NCBI GenBank assembly: GCA_002892395.1
Contig: NBBL01000007.1
Location: 124,130 to 188,129, forward strand
Origin: Lachnospiraceae bacterium
GTDB taxonomy: Bacteria > Bacillota > Clostridia > Lachnospirales > Lachnospiraceae
Direction: 5' to 3'
DNA: 64,000 nucleotides
This document shows positions 36,750 to 45,234 of the stretch, in pieces. How positions within the stretch are numbered: position 1 is the stretch's first letter; each line of letters opens with the position of its first letter. Below the pieces are notes generated by a model. That model did no database searches. It was not told the origin of the DNA and saw only the letters and a list, made by a program, of their open reading frames with translations. The position numbers and the translations under genes are program-made.

Positions 36750-37703
36750 TTATCTTTGAACATTCGTGTCAAAGTAATGACTCCGAAACACGTTTTTCAT
36801 GTCCTCCGAGGTGACAAAGCGGATGAAATCCAGAGCAGCCTCCTTCTCCCGGTCATCAGCCTCCTCGTTTTTCACCTGCGCAATCGGGTAAATCACATCG
36901 CCGGACAGCTCATATGGAAGCTTCTCAAGAACGTCAATCTGATCCTCATATCCGTACAGATCCGAATAGTAAGTCGTTCCCACCTCGCAGGAGCCTTCCA
37001 CCACGGCAGCGAGGACTTTGGAAACATTGGACTGCTCAGAGATCTCAACGCCGCCCAGCTGCTCCGAAACCTCTGCCGTTGTAATTCCGGATACATCCTC
37101 AGTCTCTTTTAGAAGCCCTGACCGTACCATCGCCTCCCGGGTGTATTTCCCCACCGGTACGGAACCATCTGCCAGGGCAATGGAGGTTGCCTTCGCTATG
37201 TTCTTAAGTCCTGTGACCTGTGTCCCGCTGCCCTTTCGGCTGATGACACAGACCTGATTGTTCACCACATTGTTCCGCGTGCCCTCCACCAGCCGGCCGT
37301 CTGCCTCCAGGGCATCCATTTGCTTTTGCGCCGCAGAAAAAAACACATCACAGGCATAGCCCTCCTGAATCTGTGTGAGAAGCTTTCCGGAGGAATCTGC
37401 ATTGTAACAAACGGTTACATCAGGCCGGATCTCGCGATACTTGTCCGCCGCCTCCTCCATGACCTTGGAGAGTGATGCGGCAACAAACACCTGAATCTCC
37501 GTTTTTTCTGCTTCTTCTGTTTTGTCTGCTGTTTCTGTTGTTTCTGTATTTTCTGTTTTATCTGCTTTTTCTGTTGCTTCTGCCTTTGTGTCCGCCTTGC
37601 TCTGCTCCTTGGCGGCTTTTCCGCAGGCGGAAAGCCCCAGCGCCACGGCAAGGCCAATCGCTCCCGCCGCCATAATCGTTTTCATTCTCTTCTGCTTTTC
37701 CAT
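36750..37703 (-). CDS. modA: Molybdate-binding lipoprotein ModA
   Basis: The 317-residue protein has a lipoprotein signal (lipobox LSAC-G), a 45-residue Thr/Glu/Lys-rich linker of TE(T/K)-type repeats, and a periplasmic-binding-protein type 2 domain. Ligand-contact segments are VFVAASLSKVMEEAADKY, CYNADSSGKLLTQIQEG and ALADGSVPVGKYTREAM, as in ModA. It captures molybdate or tungstate outside the membrane and hands it to ModB. The long linker probably spans the wall region. Confidence 0.93.
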   Translation of the reverse strand: MEKQKRMKTIMAAGAIGLAVALGLSACGKAAKEQSKADTKAEATEKADKTENTETTETADKTEEAEKTEIQVFVAASLSKVMEEAADKYREIRPDVTVCYNADSSGKLLTQIQEGYACDVFFSAAQKQMDALEADGRLVEGTRNNVVNNQVCVISRKGSGTQVTGLKNIAKATSIALADGSVPVGKYTREAMVRSGLLKETEDVSGITTAEVSEQLGGVEISEQSNVSKVLAAVVEGSCEVGTTYYSDLYGYEDQIDVLEKLPYELSGDVIYPIAQVKNEEADDREKEAALDFIRFVTSEDMKNVFRSHYFDTNVQR

Positions 37704-37735
37704 GCTCCTTCTCCTTTTGAAAAATTTTTATATCC

Positions 37736-38791
37736 CTAGGATACCCCGAAGGCACAATTCGGAAACATGCAAGGATCACAGTGCATGCAATAGCCTCCGA
37801 CTCCCATACGGGCAATTTCCTCTGCCTCCACCCTCACGCCTGCCATCACACGAGGAAGAATCAGATCAAATATCGTTCTTTTTTCGTACATGACACATCC
37901 CGGCAGCCCCATCATCGCGATTTCATCCTGCGCTCCCTTATATGCCAGCATAAACATGGCTCCCGGCAGCACGGGAGAACCGTAGCACACCACGCGATCC
38001 GCCAGCTGTCGGATGGCAAAGGGCGTCCTGTCATCCGGATCCACACTCATCCCCCCGGTACATAGTACAAGATCCGCCCCGGCATCCAGCACCTTTTGAA
38101 TGCAGGAAACCTCCATGACAGGATCATCGGAGCTGACCTCTCTTGCAATCACCTCCGCGCCAAAGGCTCTGACCTTGGCTTCCGCAACCTGCGTAAAACG
38201 ATCCTGAATTCTTCCGTAGAACACCTCATTCCCGGTGATGACCAGTCCTACCCTTTTCTTTCGGTAGGGGAGCAGCGTAAAAATCGGCCGATCTCCCACT
38301 ATGCTCTGAATCTCTTCCATCTTGCTTCGTTCGATTTGCAGCGGGATAATTCGCATCCCTGCCACATGCTGTCCCTTCCTCACCGGAAAATAATTGTGCA
38401 GCGAGGCAATCATCATCTGTCCGTAGGAGTTGACGCGAAACATTGCTTCCTCATCAATGATCAGAAGACCGTCGCAATCCGCAACCATCTCCACCTTCCC
38501 TTCCTTGATGTCGGGCAATCGGCTGAGATTTTGATTTCGACAGAGTGAATACAGAATCAGCGCGGCATCGTCCTCATGAAGCATCCGCCCTTCCCGGTCC
38601 CACTCATCCCCTATGTCACTCTCCCGGACATAGACATGATCCTTTCCCACAGAAAGCAGGATGGGAATATCCTCTGCTTCAATCCGGTGCCCCTTCCGAA
38701 ACACAGGTCCCTTTGTTTTCCCCCGGATAATTTGTGTGATGTCGTGACAAAGAAACCACCCCACCGCATGCTCCGTTTTGATCAGCTTCAT
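37736..38791 (-). CDS. MoeA-like molybdopterin-binding protein with C-terminal cysteine cluster
   Basis: The start at 38791 overlaps the YqeB-like stop by four bases and gives 351 residues. The molybdopterin-binding domain shows RVGLVITGNEVFYGRIQD and LVLCTGGMSVDPDDRTP. It lacks the full domain III/IV set of MoeA and matches the shorter proteins that accompany YqeB. The C-terminus has an unusual CxxCxxCxxxxC cluster (CMHCDPCMFPNC). It probably handles pterin cofactor during insertion of molybdenum or selenium; the exact step is unknown. Confidence 0.85.
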   Translation of the reverse strand: MKLIKTEHAVGWFLCHDITQIIRGKTKGPVFRKGHRIEAEDIPILLSVGKDHVYVRESDIGDEWDREGRMLHEDDAALILYSLCRNQNLSRLPDIKEGKVEMVADCDGLLIIDEEAMFRVNSYGQMMIASLHNYFPVRKGQHVAGMRIIPLQIERSKMEEIQSIVGDRPIFTLLPYRKKRVGLVITGNEVFYGRIQDRFTQVAEAKVRAFGAEVIAREVSSDDPVMEVSCIQKVLDAGADLVLCTGGMSVDPDDRTPFAIRQLADRVVCYGSPVLPGAMFMLAYKGAQDEIAMMGLPGCVMYEKRTIFDLILPRVMAGVRVEAEEIARMGVGGYCMHCDPCMFPNCAFGVS

Positions 38792-39612
38792 TTTCTTTTC
38801 TCCCCGTATGCCCTGCACACCAGCTCCAGAACACTTCCTGCAATGCAGCGCGCCTTATCGGAAATGGTAAAACAATTCTGATACTCCTCTGTCCGGGGAT
38901 CCAGATCCGCAATTTTAAATCCTTCCGTCACAAAAAAACCGTCCCGAATCAGACCGCGAAGAATGCCGGTCAAAGAGGCAGGTACGTTCACACAGCTTCC
39001 GTTTTCCCGGCAGATCCGGGCAATCACCTCTCCCGCCTCCACAGAATCCCCGATCCCGCGAAGCGTTTTCAGCACCCCGTCAGCCGGTGCATGGATCACA
39101 CGTTCTCTCCCGTAGCCGCCGATCACACCGGGTACCCCGGTATTGGGACATGCGCACCCCTCAGACAGAATGCGGCCAAGGCGATGCCCCCGCATGGTTT
39201 CAATCACATAATCCACATCCTCTCCCGCTGTAAATCCCGGTCCCAGCCCAATGGTGCAGTCCGCCATCTCCCGCCTGGTTCCAAGATTTTTTTTTGCGAG
39301 TATTGCATCGATCAGCACATCCGGACAATACCTTTCGATACAGTCCCCCGCCGGGTCAATCAGCACAGGAATCCTGCCGTTTCTTTTTTCTGTCTGCGCC
39401 TCCTCAAGGGAGGATACCAAAACGGCGTGAACCTGCTCCACCACAGTCTCCCCATCATAGATGCATTCGCTGAATGCCACCTGACGGCGAATCGCCGAGG
39501 GGTGATCCGTTTCCAGCGCAATCGGGCGAAACCCCGCCTGAAACAGGCGATGCAGACTTCCTGTGGCGATATCTCCTGCTCCCCGCATCAGTATCCTAAA
39601 TTCCCGATCCAT
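38788..39612 (-). CDS. yqeB: YqeB-type (EF2563 family) selenium-dependent molybdenum hydroxylase maturation protein
   Basis: The start at 39612 follows AAGGATGGAG and gives 274 residues. Conserved segments are ILMRGAGDIATGSLHRLFQAGF, VDAILAKKNLGT-like VLIDAILAKKN, IGLGPGFTAGEDVDYVIETMRGH and a late biotinyl-lipoyl-like region (GDSVEAGEVIARI). The family co-occurs with selD and with molybdenum hydroxylases that carry labile selenium. Its reaction is not established. The 5' end overlaps the YqeC-MocA stop. Confidence 0.92.
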   Translation of the reverse strand: MDREFRILMRGAGDIATGSLHRLFQAGFRPIALETDHPSAIRRQVAFSECIYDGETVVEQVHAVLVSSLEEAQTEKRNGRIPVLIDPAGDCIERYCPDVLIDAILAKKNLGTRREMADCTIGLGPGFTAGEDVDYVIETMRGHRLGRILSEGCACPNTGVPGVIGGYGRERVIHAPADGVLKTLRGIGDSVEAGEVIARICRENGSCVNVPASLTGILRGLIRDGFFVTEGFKIADLDPRTEEYQNCFTISDKARCIAGSVLELVCRAYGEKRK

Positions 39613-40750
39613 CCTGCTCCATCCTTTTCCACTGCTCCGGCGTATCAATGTCCCGGAGTTTTTCTGCCGCCACCACATAATAATAGACCTCTGTGGGGTG
39701 GCTTCGTATGATGCCGATGGGACCCTTGTCCCCTTCTATCTTCAGCAGCCGCTTCTTTGCGGAGCCGGAAAACACGGCGGGATTGGCTGCGTGATCCGAA
39801 TATGCGCAGGCCATGGCCTTCCCGCTCCTTCGGTACTCCTTAAGCAGACGAACCACATCCTCCCCGCCGAAAAAAGGCTGATCAGCGGCAAAATAAGCCA
39901 CTGCCCCAGGAGCAAGCCTTGCCCCCAGCCGAACAGATGCCGAAATGCCTTCCGCATGCCACGGATTCGGAACCATGGATACGATGCCCGCATAATTCGG
40001 ATCTGTAAGAATCTCCCGGTGGCAGCTGACCACCATAATTTCTGTGCTGAGACCGGATTGCCGCAGCCTGTCCTTTGCTTCCAGCAGGGCATCCAGCTGG
40101 CAGCAGTAAAGAGGCTTCCCCTTCCATGCTGCCAGAAGCTTATTTTTGGCTCCAAAGCGGCGGCTGGAGCCGGAAGCCAGAAGAACCAGAGTGATGGGTT
40201 CCTTTTCTTCCTCTCTTTCTCTCTCTTCTGCTGCCTCGGACATGCGGTATTCCAGCTCCACTCCCGGATAGCGCATTCTGAGCGGATTAAGATAGAAACG
40301 CTCTGCCAACCTGTCAATCAACGTCTGATCCACTTTTTGATCCATCCACTCCCTTGGCGCCAGCCGGCTTCGATGACAAACTTCAGAAAATCTCCGGCCG
40401 ATTGCCATGCTTCCCATCATAACAACAATCTTCTGGATCTTCCTTGGAATCACCGGCTCTCCGTCCCCCGGAATTTTAAGCGGCCTGTGTCTTGCTCCGT
40501 CCGCCTCCACCAAGAGAACATCCGAGTCCCGGCAGAGCTCGTCATAGATCCGATCCCCCGGGTATCCGTACTTTTCACCCTGCGGCGCACCGACATATCG
40601 GATCTGCTCCTGACCCTGCTCTCCTTCCAAAAATCTGTGGGTCGTGGTTGTGACTGCCACCCGCTTTCCCTCTGCCGCATACTGCTTTGCCATTCTGTCA
40701 ATATAAGAGGTTTTTCCGCCTGCTCCCACCACTGCAACCACATACGCCAT
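39596..40750 (-). CDS. YqeC-MocA fusion, selenium/molybdenum cofactor biosynthesis
   Basis: The start at 40750 follows GGGGTGAAA and gives 384 residues. Residues 1-190 match YqeC (VVAVVGAGGKTSYIDRMA with a P-loop-like motif, VTTTTHRF, LLVEADGARHRPLK). Residues about 200-384 match the MocA/MobA nucleotidyltransferase fold (VLLASGSSRRFGAKNKLL, VSMVPNPWHAEGISASVR, ADQPFF), which transfers a nucleotide to molybdopterin. A charged Glu/Arg linker joins them. It is the first gene of the minus-strand operon, divergent from selD. Confidence 0.9.
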   Translation of the reverse strand: MAYVVAVVGAGGKTSYIDRMAKQYAAEGKRVAVTTTTHRFLEGEQGQEQIRYVGAPQGEKYGYPGDRIYDELCRDSDVLLVEADGARHRPLKIPGDGEPVIPRKIQKIVVMMGSMAIGRRFSEVCHRSRLAPREWMDQKVDQTLIDRLAERFYLNPLRMRYPGVELEYRMSEAAEEREREEEKEPITLVLLASGSSRRFGAKNKLLAAWKGKPLYCCQLDALLEAKDRLRQSGLSTEIMVVSCHREILTDPNYAGIVSMVPNPWHAEGISASVRLGARLAPGAVAYFAADQPFFGGEDVVRLLKEYRRSGKAMACAYSDHAANPAVFSGSAKKRLLKIEGDKGPIGIIRSHPTEVYYYVVAAEKLRDIDTPEQWKRMEQDGSGI

Positions 40751-40826
40751 TTTCACCCCGCCTCTTGCCACAATGTGCTATAGTAAAAAGGTCATTGGAC
40801 TCTATTATAAAAGAAAGTGTTAACCT
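40751..40826. promoter_or_regulatory. Divergent promoter region between the Mo and Se gene sets
   Basis: Only 76 bases separate the two start codons. A TATTAT/TATAA element near 40800 could serve as the -10 box for selD, and a TACTATAG element on the other strand for the YqeC-MocA gene, but neither has a good -35 box. The shared region would allow joint control of the two operons. Confidence 0.4.
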
Positions 40827-41861
40827 ATGGAACCTGTCAATTCGAAACTTTTTTGCAAAGGAGGGGGCTGTACCGCGAAACTTGGCGCCGGAATTCTGCG
40901 CCATGTGCTGTCCCGGCTTCCCCGCGGCCCGAAGGATCCGAATCTTCTGGTGGGGTATGATCAAAATGACGATGCGGCTGTCTATCGAATCTCCGACACC
41001 CTGGCCATCGTCCAGACACTGGACTTTTTCCCTCCCATGGTGGAAGACCCTTATCTCTTCGGTCAGATTGCCGCGGCCAATGCGCTGAGCGACATCTATG
41101 CCATGGGCGGATCCGTAAAAACCGCCCTGAACATTGTCTGCTTTCCGGAGTCCATGGATTTAAACATTCTCGGTGAAATTTTGCGCGGCGGCGCGGAAAA
41201 GGTGATGGAAGCAGACGGCATACTGAGCGGCGGTCACTCCATTTCAGATACGGAGGTGAAATACGGTCTCTCTGTCACCGGAGTGATTGACCCCCGAAAA
41301 ATTTATGAAAACCACCGGGGAAAACCCGGGGACAAGCTGATTCTTACAAAGAAGCTGGGGGTTGGGCTCGTCTGCACGGCGAATCGGGTGAAGCAAGCCA
41401 GCCCGGAAGCCATGAATGCTGCCATTGCTTCCATGACCATGCTGAACCGCTGCGCCGCCGAGATTGCGTCGGCTTACCCGATTCACGCCTGCACCGACGT
41501 GACGGGCTTTGGGCTTCTCATCCATCTCCACGAAATGCTTGGCGGACAGCTCTCTGCAAGGATCCTGACAGAAAATCTTCCTCTCATTCCCGAGGCGCTG
41601 CAGTATGCGGACGCATTTCTCTACACAGCCGCCGGGCAACGAAACCGAACGTTTCTAAAGGATGCCGTTCACTTTGTCAACACCTCCTTTGCCATGCAGG
41701 AGCTCCTGTTTGATCCTCAGACCTCCGGCGGACTTTTGTTCGCTGTTGACGCCGGGGCCGCTGTACCGCTGGAGCAGGAACTGCAGGCAGCAGGGATTCC
41801 GGCCCGCATCATCGGAACGCTGACGGAACAAGAGTCTGCGGCGCTTACCGTCATCAGCTGA
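40827..41861 (+). CDS. selD: Selenophosphate synthetase SelD (Cys form)
   Basis: The 344-residue enzyme makes selenophosphate from selenide and ATP. The N-terminal active loop reads [14 protein letters not shown]; aligned with E. coli GCGCK, Cys15 matches the catalytic Cys17 and Lys18 matches Lys20, while the second Cys is Ala. [20 protein letters not shown] and [11 protein letters not shown] are typical ATP/metal segments. No in-frame TGA is used, so it is not a selenoprotein here. It heads the plus-strand selenium gene set. Confidence 0.95.
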   Translation: MEPVNSKLFCKGGGCTAKLGAGILRHVLSRLPRGPKDPNLLVGYDQNDDAAVYRISDTLAIVQTLDFFPPMVEDPYLFGQIAAANALSDIYAMGGSVKTALNIVCFPESMDLNILGEILRGGAEKVMEADGILSGGHSISDTEVKYGLSVTGVIDPRKIYENHRGKPGDKLILTKKLGVGLVCTANRVKQASPEAMNAAIASMTMLNRCAAEIASAYPIHACTDVTGFGLLIHLHEMLGGQLSARILTENLPLIPEALQYADAFLYTAAGQRNRTFLKDAVHFVNTSFAMQELLFDPQTSGGLLFAVDAGAAVPLEQELQAAGIPARIIGTLTEQESAALTVIS

Positions 41862-41930
41862 CAAAATTACCAACAGAAAATATTGCCGATTGCAATCGAA
41901 TAAACGATATTCGGCAGAAAGGAGACTGTC

Positions 41931-42542
41931 ATGATTACAGTCAATGCAATGGGAGACGCCTGCCCGATTCCGGTGGTAAAAGCCAAACGGGCAATCGAAG
42001 AACAAAACGGAGCGGCTCTGCAGCTGGAGGTTCTGGTGGACAACGAAATCGCCGTCCAAAATCTCACCAAAATGGCGGAGCAGAAGGGCTACCCCGTCTC
42101 TTCCCGGCAAAGCGGGGCGCAAGCGTTCCACGTCGTAATGGACGTACCGGCTTCCGGCGGCAGCGCCCCGGCTCCTGATCCTGCACCCGCTTCTCCATCC
42201 TCAGCAGGAGGTCAGATCGTCGTCATTTCCTCCACACAAATGGGAAGCGGCAATGAAGAGCTGGGAGCGGCACTGCTGAAATCCTTTGTCTACGCCCTTT
42301 CACAGCTCAAAACGCTCCCTGATTCCGTCATTTTCTATAACAGCGGCGTCCGAAACGCCATTCAAGGCTCCCCCCTTCTGGAGGATCTGCGCAATCTGGA
42401 GCAGCAGGGCGTCACCATTCTTTCCTGCGGAACTTGTTTAAATTACTACGGACTGACGGAGCAACTTGCCGTCGGATCCGTCACCAACATGTATGACATC
42501 GCAGAGCGGGAGATGCGCGCATCCGGCATCCTTCGGCCATGA
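41931..42542 (+). CDS. yedF: YedF-type selenium metabolism protein (TusA plus DsrE-like)
   Basis: The 203-residue protein begins with a TusA-like domain (GDACPIPVVKAKRAIEE, with the acceptor Cys in CPxP). A Pro/Ala/Ser linker and a C-terminal DsrE-like domain (about 100-200) follow, with a Cys pair in LSCGTCLNYYGL. It is thought to carry selenium or sulfur to SelD-dependent steps; that role comes from genomic association. AAAGGAG precedes the ATG. A hairpin (TGCCGA/TCGGCA, 41884-41916) sits in the spacer after selD. Confidence 0.9.
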   Translation: MITVNAMGDACPIPVVKAKRAIEEQNGAALQLEVLVDNEIAVQNLTKMAEQKGYPVSSRQSGAQAFHVVMDVPASGGSAPAPDPAPASPSSAGGQIVVISSTQMGSGNEELGAALLKSFVYALSQLKTLPDSVIFYNSGVRNAIQGSPLLEDLRNLEQQGVTILSCGTCLNYYGLTEQLAVGSVTNMYDIAEREMRASGILRP

Positions 42543-43684
42543 TCTACTTTGATCATGCAGCCGGCTCGTTTCCCAAGCCTCCGGAAGTGGAGACTGCCGT
42601 GCTTCACGCCCTTCGCACCGCAGGAAATGCCGGGCGGGGGGCACACGGGCCTACACTGACTGCCTCCGAAATTCTCTATGAGGCACGCACCGGTCTGGCA
42701 GAGCTGTTTCACGCCGAGGATCCCTCCCGAATTGCCTTCACCTGCAACGCCACGGAAGCCCTGAACCTCGCCCTGCAAGGATTGTTAAGGCCGGGAGATC
42801 ACGTGATTGCCACTGCCTGCGAGCACAACTCTGTGCTCCGTCCTCTGTACCTCATGGAGCGCCGCGGCGTGGAGCTCACCATCCTTCCCTGCGATCGGAA
42901 CGGAGGCTTTCCCTATGATGCGCTTCCGTTATATCTTCGCCCCGGCACCCGTGCCGTTGTTACCACCCACGCCGGAAATCTGACCGGAAATGTAACCGAC
43001 CTCCGGCGAATCTCTGCCTTCGCCAAAGCACACCGGCTGCTGCTGATTGTCGATGCCGCCCAGACAGCCGGTATTTTCCCCATTGACGTTCAAGAGGCTG
43101 GAATCGACGTCCTCTGCTTCACCGGTCACAAGGGGCTGCTGGGACCCCAGGGAACAGGCGGTCTTTATCTGAGAGAAGGTCTGAGCCCGGAGCCCCTTAA
43201 GGTGGGCGGAACCGGAACACACAGCTTTGATCCCCGCCACCCTTCGGACATGCCCGACTGTCTGGAAGCCGGAACCATGAATGCCCACGGCATCGCCGGT
43301 TTAAACGCCGGCGTCAGGCTTCGTTTGCAGGCAGGCGTGGAAGCCGTCCGAGAAAAGGAAGCCGGACTCGCCCGGCAGTTTCTGACAGGAATACAGGATC
43401 TCCCGAATCTTCACCTCTACGGGGACTTCTCCGGCGCCTGCCCCCGTGTTCCCATCGTCTCGCTGAATCTCGGAAATGAGGATTCTGCCGTCGTCAGTGA
43501 CTGGCTCTGGGAACACTATGGCATCTGCGTGCGTTCCGGTGCCCACTGCGCTCCCCTCATGCACCAGGCCTTCGGGACTGCAGCCCGGGGCGCGGTTCGC
43601 TTCAGCTTTGGAAGCTCCAACCGGAGCGAAGAAATTCAAGTCGGAATTGACGCCATCCGCCGCCTCGCAGCGCTGATTTCCTGA
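42539..43684 (+). CDS. Cysteine desulfurase / selenocysteine lyase family (Csd type)
   Basis: The 381-residue PLP enzyme has the cofactor lysine in CFTGHKGLLGPQG, the cofactor-ring contact VDAAQTAG, and a catalytic cysteine in RSGAHCAPLMHQ. It removes S or Se from cysteine/selenocysteine as an enzyme-bound persulfide or perselenide. Its start overlaps the yedF stop by four bases, so it probably feeds selenium to YedF/SelD. The family is the one often found beside yqeB-type genes. Confidence 0.92.
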   Translation: MIYFDHAAGSFPKPPEVETAVLHALRTAGNAGRGAHGPTLTASEILYEARTGLAELFHAEDPSRIAFTCNATEALNLALQGLLRPGDHVIATACEHNSVLRPLYLMERRGVELTILPCDRNGGFPYDALPLYLRPGTRAVVTTHAGNLTGNVTDLRRISAFAKAHRLLLIVDAAQTAGIFPIDVQEAGIDVLCFTGHKGLLGPQGTGGLYLREGLSPEPLKVGGTGTHSFDPRHPSDMPDCLEAGTMNAHGIAGLNAGVRLRLQAGVEAVREKEAGLARQFLTGIQDLPNLHLYGDFSGACPRVPIVSLNLGNEDSAVVSDWLWEHYGICVRSGAHCAPLMHQAFGTAARGAVRFSFGSSNRSEEIQVGIDAIRRLAALIS

Positions 43685-43756
43685 CCGTGTTTCCCTCATC
43701 GGTCCGGACCTGTTTCGTTCCTTCCTTTGCGGCGCTGCTCTGAAAGGAGGTTCCTT

Positions 43757-43993
43757 ATGTTACCCAAACACTGCTACTACGTATTTCGTTTCCGCCGAAC
43801 CATAGACGCCCTGGCCGCAGAGCACTACTGCAAAATACATCAGCTGCCCGGCCGCCTGATTCCGCTTCCGAGGGAGCTGTCTGAAGGCTGCGGACTGGCT
43901 TTGCGTGTCCCGGAAAAGGATTACCTTCAGACAAAAGCAGCCTGGCAACCCATCTCCCAAAAGGCAGAATGTGTTGCCAGGCTGCTTCTTTGA
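43757..43993 (+). CDS. DUF3343 putative Se/S carrier protein
   Basis: The start at 43757 follows AAAGGAGG and gives 78 residues. The YYVFRF N-terminus and the CGLALRV segment are the DUF3343 signature, in which the cysteine is the proposed carrier site. It closes the selenium gene set. The last 20 codons also encode both arms of a strong hairpin (see the terminator at 43935-43987). Confidence 0.85.
   Translation: MLPKHCYYVFRFRRTIDALAAEHYCKIHQLPGRLIPLPRELSEGCGLALRVPEKDYLQTKAAWQPISQKAECVARLLL
43935..43991. terminator. Bidirectional terminator inside the DUF3343 coding end
   Basis: A perfect 15-bp stem AAGCAGCCTGGCAAC/GTTGCCAGGCTGCTT (43935-43949 with 43973-43987) has a 23-base loop. It is followed by CTTTGATT on the plus strand and by TTTTGTC on the minus strand. 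It ends before the DUF3343 stop codon, between convergent genes. Confidence 0.8.
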
Positions 43994-44083
43994 TTGACGC
44001 TGTTTGACCGTGCTTCGCTTTGCGTCTCCCTGTCGCCGCCTTCTGCCCTTTGGGCCAGGCTCTCCTGTTCCTTTGATGCTCCG

Positions 44084-44998
44084 TCAGTCTCCCTCGATCA
44101 CTGCCAGAGTCAGAATGCCAATAATCACACAGGCAAGGAAGAAATACTGGGTCCTTGTCAGCTTTTCCTTCAGGAAAATTCTCGACAGCAGCAGCGACAC
44201 CACGCAGACTGCCGATATGATGGGAGCGGCAATTGCACCATTTCCGCTCATTGCAAACACATAGGTAAACTGTCCTGCCGTCTCAAAAAGCGCGGCCAGC
44301 ACCTTGTCCCGCTGCCATTTCAAGGCGCCGAATTTTTCCTTCCTGCTTCTCATGAAGAAGAGCAGGAGAACTGCGCACAGGGCAAATGTCAGCTCATAGG
44401 AGGTGTTTGCCACCAGCTCAATCGTATCCTCCGTCACGCCGATCAGCGGTGTCCTCTCCACGTCCAGATAATACACATCCAAAAAGCTTCCCAGCGCATC
44501 CAAAATTGCATAGCAAAACGGCATGGCAAACGCCACAATGGCCATCGTCCGTCCCAGCTTCTTCGCCCGGTCGGTGTCTCCGTGTCCCTCCAGGAATCCG
44601 ATGCCCAGAATGCCCACGACAATCAGAAGAATCGCCGCGACCGAAATCCGTTCGACATGCGCCCCCAAAAGGACCACACACATCAAGGTCACAATGGCGC
44701 CGGAGGTGTTTTCAATCGGATCGGAAATGGACTCCTCAATAAAGCGCATCCCGAAAAAGGAGAGTGCCATGGAGACGATGTAGCAAAGCGACACCGGAAG
44801 GTAACGTACCATGTTGATGGGATCATATCCCACATCCTGTGTCATCAGGATAAACATTGCATGGAAGCCCATGACAATGCCAACACATACAGCCATCTTA
44901 AGGTGCGCAAACTTCTCCTCCTGCCGCGCTCCCTTCTTGTAAAAAAGCTCCGCAAGACCCCATAGAAAGGTTGTTGAAAAGGTAAAGAACAGCCACAT
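44084..44998 (-). CDS. DMT superfamily (EamA-type) transporter
   Basis: The 304-residue protein has ten predicted helices arranged as two five-helix repeats, the EamA layout. The first begins LFFTFSTTFLWGLAELFYKKG and the second around AIVAFAMPFCYAILDALG. It probably moves a small metabolite; substrate unknown. It has its own promoter at 45106-45134 and shares the terminator at 43935-43987. Confidence 0.85.
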   Translation of the reverse strand: MWLFFTFSTTFLWGLAELFYKKGARQEEKFAHLKMAVCVGIVMGFHAMFILMTQDVGYDPINMVRYLPVSLCYIVSMALSFFGMRFIEESISDPIENTSGAIVTLMCVVLLGAHVERISVAAILLIVVGILGIGFLEGHGDTDRAKKLGRTMAIVAFAMPFCYAILDALGSFLDVYYLDVERTPLIGVTEDTIELVANTSYELTFALCAVLLLFFMRSRKEKFGALKWQRDKVLAALFETAGQFTYVFAMSGNGAIAAPIISAVCVVSLLLSRIFLKEKLTRTQYFFLACVIIGILTLAVIEGD

Positions 44999-45020
44999 AA
45001 TTTTACTCCCCGATCTTCAG

Positions 45021-45044
45021 AAAACCGCTTTCTTCTTCGGTTTT
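45021..45044 (-). promoter_or_regulatory. Leader hairpin before the DMT transporter
   Basis: AAAACCG/CGGTTTT (45021-45027 with 45038-45044) can form a stem in the transporter leader, about 25 bases before the start codon. No T-run follows, so it is not a typical terminator. Confidence 0.4.
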
Positions 45045-45070
45045 CCTTTTTAATTTGAGCTCTCCAAAGC

Positions 45071-45086
45071 CCTGACCCCGGTCAGG
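45071..45086 (-). promoter_or_regulatory. Palindrome downstream of the DMT promoter
   Basis: CCTGACCCCGGTCAGG is a near-perfect 16-bp palindrome (7-base arms around CC). It lies about 20 bases after the -10 box, at the position of an operator. Confidence 0.5.
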
Positions 45087-45105
45087 ATTTCGGATAACCG
45101 GGAAA

Positions 45106-45134
45106 ATTATAAACGTCTTTTTTCAAAAATTCAA
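45106..45134 (-). promoter_or_regulatory. Consensus-like promoter of the DMT transporter
   Basis: On the minus strand TTGAAT (45129-45134) and TATAAT (45106-45111) are separated by 17 bases, in A/T-rich DNA. The leader to the start codon is about 100 bases. Confidence 0.75.
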
Positions 45135-45234
45135 GCTTTAATCTTTTGTAAATTGATCGGATCCTCTCCCTTCCTTTTTCTGTTTCGGCATCCGATGGCG
45201 TGCCCTGTCCTCCGGCACAAATCTCCCGCCGAGG

